Assembly (NCBI GenBank): GCA_018364635.1
Contig: JAGZLR010000083.1
Span: 1-6,979 of the forward strand
Source: Clostridiales bacterium
GTDB taxonomy: Bacteria > Bacillota > Clostridia > Lachnospirales > Anaerotignaceae
DNA: 6,979 nt
Reading direction: 5' to 3'
The notes under the pieces were generated by a model that was not told where the DNA came from, did not search any database, and was given only the letters and a program-made list of their open reading frames with translations. Shown here piece after piece: positions 1-5,576 of the stretch. The translations under genes and the position numbers were made by a program. Numbering within the stretch: the first letter of the stretch is position 1; every line of letters starts with the position of its first letter.

Positions 1-1107
1 TCTCACACCATCCGGTCCTTCTACTGGCTCTAAAATAGTCCAATCCTGCCACTTACCTGGTTTATTCGCCCAGAAGTTTTTACCATCTACGTTTACGCCA
101 CCACCAGCATAAAGTGCTACAATATTTTCTTCGCTATCTAAAGATGCAGTGAACTGTGTCTCATCTTGAGTAAATGTCTGGCTATCCAGAAGACCTTCTG
201 AATATAATTTATTCATGTATGCCAGTGCATCTCTATACTCTTCCTTCATCACCTGATACTCAATTTTCCCATCTTCACTTACTACAAGTCCCGCACCTGG
301 AGTCGGATTCGTATTGCTAAGCGGTTTGTTACACTGAATGAATGCATTTGTAAGCCATACAGTTGGATCTGTTGACCAACCTCCAACAAAACCAGTCATC
401 GGAATTTCATCTGCTTTTCCATTTCCATTTGGATCTTCTGTTTTAACCTTTTTCATAAACTCATATAACTCTTCCGTAGTTTCTGGCATTTTACCACCAT
501 TAAGTTTATCTACCCATGGTTTATAAATCCACATACGATTCTGGTACATACAATGAAAACATTCATTAGAATCACCATATGTATAAATATGTCCATCTGA
601 CATTGTAATATCCGCTTTCCTGGTCGGACATTTTTCATTTAATGCATTCCAATTCGGTGCTTCTTCCAAGTAATCATCAAGTGGAAGTAATAATCCCTGA
701 AATCCATAAGACATCAATTCGGATTTTGTCCAATGTGTTGCCAGGAAAATATCTGGTATGGATTCCGGATCTGTCATAATCAAATTTAACTTTGTTTTTG
801 CATCATCTCCATCTAAGTCATAAACAAAATTCAGCTTAACATTTGTCTCCTCTTCTATCCAATCGGTTACATAGTTATTAGAATAAAATCCACCGCCTCC
901 GCCAGTTCCATATACAAATACATCAAGTTCTAGTTTTTCCTCCAACGGAAATGTAACATCACTTACAGATTTATGTTCAGAGGAATCATCTCCTTCCTTT
1001 TCTTTTTCTCCATTCCCGGAACATGCAGCAGTCATTGCCACTGACATCGTCATGGCTGCTACCATTGTCCATGTTGTTGCTTTTTTGATTAACATTTTTT
1101 TCTTCAT
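1..1107 (-). CDS. ABC transporter sugar-binding lipoprotein (CUT1 extracellular solute-binding protein), 3' end missing
   Basis: The frame is open from ATG at 1107 to the left edge, giving 369 codons without a stop. I read it as the solute-binding lipoprotein of the importer encoded just upstream. The N-terminus is MKKKMLIKK followed by a hydrophobic stretch ending in MTAAC, so Cys29 is the likely lipidated residue; Thr at -3 is less usual than Leu. A polar, charged linker follows (about residues 30-60), then the mature fold. Residues 225-236 read DPNGNGKADEIP, an EF-hand/dockerin-like acidic loop familiar from LplA/YtcQ-type binding proteins. Other family-like stretches are VKLNF near 90, DIFLATHW near 119 and WVDKLN near 198. 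Family members usually run to about 500-560 residues, so roughly a third is probably missing. It should sit on the outer face of the membrane and hand an oligosaccharide to the two permeases. The substrate cannot be read from the sequence; a fucosylated glycan is inferred from the GH95 gene nearby. Confidence 0.9.
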   Translation of the reverse strand, partial: MKKKMLIKKATTWTMVAAMTMSVAMTAACSGNGEKEKEGDDSSEHKSVSDVTFPLEEKLELDVFVYGTGGGGGFYSNNYVTDWIEEETNVKLNFVYDLDGDDAKTKLNLIMTDPESIPDIFLATHWTKSELMSYGFQGLLLPLDDYLEEAPNWNALNEKCPTRKADITMSDGHIYTYGDSNECFHCMYQNRMWIYKPWVDKLNGGKMPETTEELYEFMKKVKTEDPNGNGKADEIPMTGFVGGWSTDPTVWLTNAFIQCNKPLSNTNPTPGAGLVVSEDGKIEYQVMKEEYRDALAYMNKLYSEGLLDSQTFTQDETQFTASLDSEENIVALYAGGGVNVDGKNFWANKPGKWQDWTILEPVEGPDGVR

Positions 1108-1113
1108 CACTGA

Positions 1114-1120
1114 CCTCCTT
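1114..1120 (-). promoter_or_regulatory. Strong ribosome binding site of the solute-binding protein gene
   Basis: The minus strand reads AAGGAGG, six bases before the ATG at 1107, a near-perfect match to the anti-Shine-Dalgarno sequence. It fixes the start. It fits the need for more binding protein than permease, although the gene is third in the operon. Confidence 0.85.
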
Positions 1121-1129
1121 AATGTTTTT

Positions 1130-1149
1130 ATATAAACCACTGTTTATAT
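1130..1149 (-). repeat. Intercistronic AT-rich inverted repeat between permease and binding-protein genes
   Basis: ATATAAAC and GTTTATAT form a perfect 8-bp inverted repeat around a 4-base loop, in the 59-bp gap between the second permease and the binding-protein gene. On the minus strand it is followed by AAAAAC, not a T-run, so it does not look like an intrinsic terminator in the direction of transcription. It may be an mRNA processing or stability element that helps set binding-protein level, or chance in AT-rich DNA. No separate promoter is convincing in this gap. Confidence 0.4.
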
Positions 1150-1166
1150 TCTTTTCATCTATTTCT

Positions 1167-2057
1167 TTATCCTTTCACTGATCCAATCATCACACCTTTT
1201 ACAAAATATTTCTGAATGAATGGATATAAAATCATTAATGGCAAACTACTGATAATAATCGTTGAATACTGTAGCATTTGGCTAAGGTAACGATTGGCTG
1301 CAACACGCGCCGGATCAATATTTGCATTTGCAAAATTCACTTGTGACATCAACAAGATTCTACGCAATACAAGCTGAAGTGGATATTTGCTTTCTTCATT
1401 AATATAAATAAGCGGATTGAAATATCCATTCCATAACGAAATCGCAATCCACAAACAAAGTACTGCAACAATTGGCTTTGATAATGGAATAACAATTTGT
1501 GAAAAGAATCTAAAATCTGAACAGCCATCCATTTGTGACGCCTCCAGCAATTCCTTAGGAATCGTCTGGTTAAAAAACGTTCTTGCCACAATAACGTTAT
1601 ACGCACTAACTGCAGTTGGAAGGATAATAGACCACATTGTATTCATTAAGCCTAAATTCTTAACCAACATATAGGTTGGTATCAACCCCCCTGAAAACAT
1701 CATGGTAAAAAGAAATATACTTGAAAGTACTTTCTTCCCCCGAAAATCATCTCTAGACAACGGATATGCTGCCAAAAGAGTAAGTACCATACTGACCACT
1801 GTCCCAACCACAGTATATATAATCGAATTTACAAATCCTACCCAAATTGCATCATACTCAAATACTGTTTTATAACTCAGAAGTGTTGGTTCTACCGAAA
1901 ATAATCTTACTTTTCCAGATGCCAATGCTTCACCTGAACTAAAAGATGCACTGACAACATAAACCAAAGGATACAGAATCGTAATCAGTAATAGCCCCAG
2001 TAATATATAATTTATAAAATAAACAATTCTATCCTGAGTAATCCTTTTCTTTCTCAC
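1167..2057 (-). CDS. Carbohydrate ABC transporter permease, second subunit (YtcP/LplC-like, CUT1 family)
   Basis: This 296-residue integral membrane subunit forms the importer channel with the LplB-like permease encoded just upstream. It has about six hydrophobic segments: roughly 11-37, 73-99, 110-132, 141-160, 196-215 and 263-283. The cytoplasmic EAA loop that docks the ATPase is at about 169-195 (ELLEASQMDGCSDF, then QIVIPLSKP). The C-terminus FVKGVMIGSVKG is typical of the family, and the length is normal for a complete protein. The start is GTG; no other start precedes the first membrane segment (the next Met is residue 89), and a strong ribosome binding site sits nine bases upstream. 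The gene begins 17 bp after the stop of the upstream permease and ends 59 bp before the binding-protein gene, so all three look like one operon. Confidence 0.93.
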   Translation of the reverse strand: MRKKRITQDRIVYFINYILLGLLLITILYPLVYVVSASFSSGEALASGKVRLFSVEPTLLSYKTVFEYDAIWVGFVNSIIYTVVGTVVSMVLTLLAAYPLSRDDFRGKKVLSSIFLFTMMFSGGLIPTYMLVKNLGLMNTMWSIILPTAVSAYNVIVARTFFNQTIPKELLEASQMDGCSDFRFFSQIVIPLSKPIVAVLCLWIAISLWNGYFNPLIYINEESKYPLQLVLRRILLMSQVNFANANIDPARVAANRYLSQMLQYSTIIISSLPLMILYPFIQKYFVKGVMIGSVKG

Positions 2058-2066
2058 TTCAGTCTT

Positions 2067-2074
2067 CCTCCTTT
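2067..2074 (-). promoter_or_regulatory. Ribosome binding site that supports the GTG start of the second permease
   Basis: AAAGGAGG on the minus strand directly follows the TAG stop of the upstream permease (2075-2077) and lies nine bases before the GTG at 2057. It supports the GTG start and suggests that ribosomes finishing the first permease re-initiate on the second. Confidence 0.8.
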
Positions 2075-3046
2075 CTACATAAGCCCATTTCCAGAAATTT
2101 TTTTTGCAATCTTGTTTACAATCAAAATCAGAATAAGACCGATTACAGACTGAAACATACCAATTGCTGTCGCAAGAGGAAAATCTGGAAACGTGGAAAC
2201 CAGAGATACTTTATAGGAATATGTTGAAATCACCTCTGACGTACTAAGATTCATTTGATTCTGCATTGCAAGAATTTTTTCATATCCCGTATTTAATATT
2301 CTTCCCATATTTAAAATCATCATAATAACTGCTGTTGGCAGAATAGCTGGAATATCTACGTAACGGATTCTCTGCAACAAAGTGGCACCATCAATAATCG
2401 CTGCCTCATGAATCTGCATATCCACACTGGCAAGAGCTGCAACATAAATAATCGAGCCATAGCCTACTGTCTGCCATACTCCACTCCAGACGTAAAGTGA
2501 TGGAAATAGCTCTGGACTTCCAAGAATATTGATACCAAAATTATTGTATAAAAATCTTCCAATAACGCCGATACGATTGTCCATTAACATATTAATAATA
2601 CCAACAAATACAATGGTAGAAATAAAATACGGACAATATGTAATCATCTGCGCTGCCTTCTTAAACACTTTATTCTTTACATAATTTAAACTAAGAGCCA
2701 GCACGATTGCTGTTGGTATCTCCACTAGCATAGTATATACTGAGAGAACTAGTGTATTCTTTAAACACTCCCAAAAATTGTAATTATCGAAGAAACGAAT
2801 AAAGTTTCCAAAACCAAAGTCGCTTGCCCAGGGGCTTCCCCCAATACCAAGACTCACTTTATAGTCCTTAAATGCAAGAATCAAACCATACATGGGACCA
2901 TATGCAAAAATTAACAATACAATCAATGGCGGAAGCATCATTAAGTATAATTGCCAGTGTGCTTGAAAATATTTTTTAAGTCCACCAGCGGATACAGCCG
3001 ATACCTTTTTTCCAGTCCCCTCTTCCTTTCTTTTTTTCTTAAGCAT
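2075..3046 (-). CDS. Carbohydrate ABC transporter permease, first subunit (LplB-like, CUT1 family)
   Basis: This is a 323-residue integral membrane permease counted from ATG at 3046. It has a Lys/Arg-rich cytoplasmic N-terminus (LKKKRKEEGTGKK), a first membrane segment with the family-typical YGPMYGLILAFKDYKV (about residues 50-65), then about five more segments. The EAA ATPase-docking loop is near residues 214-233 (EAAIIDGATLLQRIRYVDIP). It pairs with the second permease downstream and the lipoprotein beyond it to import a sugar or oligosaccharide. No ATP-binding gene is in the window; such importers commonly use a shared MsmX/MsmK-type ATPase encoded elsewhere. An in-frame GTG at 3058 would add four residues (MIVH), but that GTG lies within the likely ribosome binding site, so I prefer ATG 3046. 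As first gene of the unit, it follows the terminator and candidate promoter in the intergenic gap. Confidence 0.93.
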   Translation of the reverse strand: MLKKKRKEEGTGKKVSAVSAGGLKKYFQAHWQLYLMMLPPLIVLLIFAYGPMYGLILAFKDYKVSLGIGGSPWASDFGFGNFIRFFDNYNFWECLKNTLVLSVYTMLVEIPTAIVLALSLNYVKNKVFKKAAQMITYCPYFISTIVFVGIINMLMDNRIGVIGRFLYNNFGINILGSPELFPSLYVWSGVWQTVGYGSIIYVAALASVDMQIHEAAIIDGATLLQRIRYVDIPAILPTAVIMMILNMGRILNTGYEKILAMQNQMNLSTSEVISTYSYKVSLVSTFPDFPLATAIGMFQSVIGLILILIVNKIAKKISGNGLM

Positions 3047-3053
3047 ATGTACT

Positions 3054-3061
3054 ATCACCTT
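3054..3061 (-). promoter_or_regulatory. Ribosome binding site deciding the LplB-like permease start
   Basis: The minus strand reads AAGGTGAT, matching the 3' half of the extended consensus AAGGAGGTGAT, seven bases before ATG 3046. The alternative GTG start (3056-3058) lies inside this element, and the AAAGGG upstream of that GTG leaves only three bases of spacing. This favours ATG 3046. Confidence 0.6.
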
Positions 3062-3073
3062 CCCTTTCTAACT

Positions 3074-3094
3074 GTACAACACAATTTCTTGTAC
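3074..3094. promoter_or_regulatory. Inverted repeat GTACAA-N9-TTGTAC in the transporter leader (possible operator or leader hairpin)
   Basis: Two perfect 6-bp arms (3074-3079 and 3089-3094) flank nine bases. The dyad lies between the candidate -10 box and the ribosome binding site, downstream of the expected transcript start. That position suits a repressor site or a leader RNA hairpin better than an activator site. No cognate factor can be named. Confidence 0.4.
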
Positions 3095-3115
3095 CCCGCT
3101 TTAGTTGTTAATGTC

Positions 3116-3144
3116 ACTATATAATATCTATATTAAAAAGTAAA
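3116..3144 (-). promoter_or_regulatory. Candidate promoter of the transporter operon
   Basis: On the minus strand TTTACT (3139-3144) is separated by 17 bp from TATAGT (3116-3121), matching the housekeeping consensus at 4/6 and 5/6. An alternative reading is TTGAAA (3146-3151) with TATTAT (3121-3126) and a 19-bp spacer. The predicted start near 3109 leaves a leader of about 60 bases before ATG 3046. The region is very AT-rich, so chance matches are likely, but a terminator just upstream makes some promoter here probable. Confidence 0.5.
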
Positions 3145-3185
3145 TTTTCAATTCTTTTTTTCAATATACTGTTTTTTTGCACAAA

Positions 3186-3229
3186 ATAAGGGCTGAAAAA
3201 TGGTATTTATTCCATTTTTCAGCCCTTAT
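3186..3229 (-). terminator. Intrinsic terminator of the GH95-regulator unit
   Basis: A perfect 18-bp inverted repeat (3186-3203 with 3212-3229) encloses an 8-base loop. It begins two bases after the TGA of the AraC-type regulator. On the minus strand the 3' arm ends in CCCTTAT and runs on into TTTG, giving a moderate U-tract for Rho-independent termination. It separates the GH95-regulator unit from the transporter unit. The U-tract is interrupted, so some read-through into the transporter genes is possible. Confidence 0.82.
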
Positions 3230-3231
3230 AT

Positions 3232-5562
3232 TCACTTTTTCACACCGTTTCTATATTCTGAAGTATTAATTCCTGTCACTCGTTTAAAGGCCCGGCAAAA
3301 TGAATTCACAGAAAAATACCCAACCTGTTCAGAAATCTCGCTCACTTTCATCTTTGTCATTCCTAGCAGTTCTTTTGCTTTATCAATCCGTATTCCTTCT
3401 AGATAAGAGGAAAACTTCATACCCATTTCTTGCTTAAAAATCGTAGATAAGTGCGACTCACTAAGTTCAAAAGCTGCTGCAACATTACTTAGCGAAAGAT
3501 TACAATCTCCGTAATTCCGTTCTATATATGCTACAATAGCAGGGACAATCTGACTGGAATCCACTCCCTCCTTCTTCTTTCTGACATGACTACATACAGA
3601 TTCATAAATTTTTATCGTCTTTGTAATCTGCTCCAAAAGAGAACTTCCATGATGTTTTTCTAATTGTTGATAATATTCTCTACACTCATCTTTTTCCATA
3701 TTAACAACCGGAAGTATTCTAAACATGATAATCTGAAGTTCCGTTAAAAATAATTGCTGCAAATAAATTGGCATAGTATTCTGAATGATATAGGTATTCA
3801 ACAGTTCTCTTAACTCATCATGCAGCCCCTTTTCATCGCCAAGCAAAACCAAATGATTCAAACGCATTTCCATATCTGCTGGTGGATAAAGCGGCATAAT
3901 ATCAGAGTTATCGCTATCCCATATAATAGTATTTTCAAACTGTTCTTTTTCTTTTCGAAACGTATGTATTGCCTGATTATATGATTTATGAATATCCGAA
4001 AAGTGTTTGACGCAAGATCCCCCATACACAAACATGTGCTCAGCAATGTTAGCCGGAAGTTCCTCCTTAACTTCCCCAATATACTGCTCCGCTTTTTCCC
4101 TAAATACGCTTTCCTCCATGTCATCTTCGTTAAGGATTAAAATCACCTGACTCTCTCCAGAATTAATATAGAGACTATCTGGTATTTTTTGTTCTAAAAT
4201 CTCCAAAAGAGAAATCACACAGGAATCCAGCCATGACGTATTTTGATTTATCATTTCTGAAGAACCACCAGAAAATTGCAAAATAAGAACACAAAGTTCT
4301 CGATTTTCCCAAGGCACCCCCAATGATATCATCCACTTTTTTAATTCCTCCGGCGAACTATAATCTCCATAAATCAAACGATTAATAAGAGCACTTCGAA
4401 TAAATGGTTTCTGTTTCTCAATTGCATCAGATAATACAGATTTCTCCCGAACTAATTTACTGTAAGCCAACTTTAAATGCGAAAAAACAGTCAAGTGACT
4501 GTCATAATATTCTGTCTCTTTAGAAATTTCTTTTAATATCTCATTTACAGACCCTGCTGATTTCCTTGATAAATAGAAACTTATCATTAACCCCACAAAC
4601 AAGGCTGTTGCAATACTAAACACTGCTGCCAGCATTGCTGAAGTTTTTTGTACACTAATACTTTTCTCTGGGTACAGCATATAATAATTTAATCCCGACT
4701 CTGCAGACATCTGAGACATCAAAAGATATTTTTTTCCTTCAAACTCCAAAAAAAGGTTCTCCGTACCAGATGCTTGTAAAAGCTGTTCTTCTGAAACAAC
4801 TTCATCAAAAATTTTTAAATACATTGGCTCTTGTTTGCTATTAGTTATTAAGAATGCTCCCCCCACATCATCCGTAATGGCAGGCATTAATACATCAATA
4901 TAGGAACTCTCTACAAAAAAACAAATAGAACCAATATTTTCCCCGCTACCACCATTTAATAATAACGGACGATTATACACTAAGAAATCTTTCTTTGTAC
5001 CGTCTTCTTTTTTATAGTCATAAGTTTGTACTGGTTGGAAACCATATCCTGAGGACATATTTTGGATAAACAGCAACCATTCTTCATAAGTTTTATTATC
5101 CACTGGATGCATATAAAGATCATAAAAGTCATGATATTCATAAGCGATTGATTTATTAATCACCATTTCACTTTTATTAAAAAATATAAAATAGTCAAAA
5201 ATAGATGAATTAATTTGATATAATTCCGGCAGCTGCATCTGCAGTTTATTAATTTGGTATGCCTTAGGATAATCAAAGGGTTCTTCTACCCTTTTAAACT
5301 GATTAACTGCAGAATTTGTTGATAATGAATCTCCAAGATAATTCAACTCATTAAACATAGTATCTACCAACTTCACACTATGACTTAGTTCGTTCTTTTT
5401 TTTCTGCACCTCATCTTCACTAATTGTTTTAATCATGTCTCGGTAAAAGAGAGAGCATATCAACAGTGGAATGAAAAGGACAACAATATAACCAATTAAA
5501 TAATAACGCAGCAAAGATCTCTCGCTATTTCTTAACTTTTTGTTTTTCATCTTTCTTTTCAT
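3232..5562 (-). CDS. Membrane-anchored sensor regulator with C-terminal AraC-type DNA-binding domain
   Basis: This 776-residue one-protein sensor and transcription factor probably regulates the neighbouring sugar genes. A basic N-terminus (KRKMKNKKLRN) precedes a membrane segment at about 20-40. Residues 45-300 form an extracytoplasmic region that resembles a Cache-like ligand-sensing domain in layout only. A second membrane segment spans about 307-330, followed by a cytoplasmic linker. Residues 420-550 look like the degenerate GGDEF-like region of YesN-type regulators (GGSCVKHFSDIHKSYNQAI near 514). The C-terminal 100 residues are an AraC/XylS domain with two helix-turn-helices, about 688-713 and 739-764, the latter containing the signature ISEQVGYFSVNSFCRAFKRVTG. 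The length is usual for this class, often found beside LplB-type importers. ATG 5562 has an AGGAG element nine bases upstream that overlaps the GH95 stop codon. The extracellular ligand and DNA targets cannot be read; the transporter unit and its own unit are the obvious candidates. Confidence 0.92.
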   Translation of the reverse strand: MKRKMKNKKLRNSERSLLRYYLIGYIVVLFIPLLICSLFYRDMIKTISEDEVQKKKNELSHSVKLVDTMFNELNYLGDSLSTNSAVNQFKRVEEPFDYPKAYQINKLQMQLPELYQINSSIFDYFIFFNKSEMVINKSIAYEYHDFYDLYMHPVDNKTYEEWLLFIQNMSSGYGFQPVQTYDYKKEDGTKKDFLVYNRPLLLNGGSGENIGSICFFVESSYIDVLMPAITDDVGGAFLITNSKQEPMYLKIFDEVVSEEQLLQASGTENLFLEFEGKKYLLMSQMSAESGLNYYMLYPEKSISVQKTSAMLAAVFSIATALFVGLMISFYLSRKSAGSVNEILKEISKETEYYDSHLTVFSHLKLAYSKLVREKSVLSDAIEKQKPFIRSALINRLIYGDYSSPEELKKWMISLGVPWENRELCVLILQFSGGSSEMINQNTSWLDSCVISLLEILEQKIPDSLYINSGESQVILILNEDDMEESVFREKAEQYIGEVKEELPANIAEHMFVYGGSCVKHFSDIHKSYNQAIHTFRKEKEQFENTIIWDSDNSDIMPLYPPADMEMRLNHLVLLGDEKGLHDELRELLNTYIIQNTMPIYLQQLFLTELQIIMFRILPVVNMEKDECREYYQQLEKHHGSSLLEQITKTIKIYESVCSHVRKKKEGVDSSQIVPAIVAYIERNYGDCNLSLSNVAAAFELSESHLSTIFKQEMGMKFSSYLEGIRIDKAKELLGMTKMKVSEISEQVGYFSVNSFCRAFKRVTGINTSEYRNGVKK

Positions 5563-5571
5563 TCCACCCTT

Positions 5572-5576
5572 CTCCT
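5572..5576 (-). promoter_or_regulatory. Ribosome binding site of the sensor regulator, overlapping the GH95 stop codon
   Basis: The minus strand reads TAGGAGAAGGGTGGAATG. The TAG is the GH95 stop (5575-5577), and its last two bases begin the AGGAG element, nine bases before the regulator ATG. Only 12 bp separate the two genes, which indicates co-transcription and probable translational coupling. Confidence 0.75.

Noticed and set aside
338..526. Plus-strand open frame of 62 codons
   Set aside because: It lies antisense within the solute-binding protein gene, and its translation resembles no family I recognise. It is a shadow of the real gene.
1108..1166. Independent promoter for the solute-binding protein gene
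   Set aside because: TATA-like strings occur, but no -35 partner at proper spacing is convincing; co-transcription with the permeases is simpler.
1349..1674. Open frames of 85 codons on each strand within the second permease gene
   Set aside because: Both overlap a well-supported permease in another frame and show no family motifs.
3047..3231. Riboswitch, small RNA gene or cre (CcpA) site in the intergenic gap
   Set aside because: Apart from the terminator hairpin, candidate promoter and short dyad, I see no conserved riboswitch core and no match to the usual cre pattern.
3200..3406. Plus-strand open frame of 68 codons starting in the terminator
   Set aside because: Its start is inside the hairpin and the rest is antisense to the AraC domain coding sequence, including conserved helix-turn-helix codons.
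3858..4124. Minus-strand frame of 88 codons within the regulator gene
   Set aside because: It is out of frame with the continuous 776-codon regulator and has no recognisable features.
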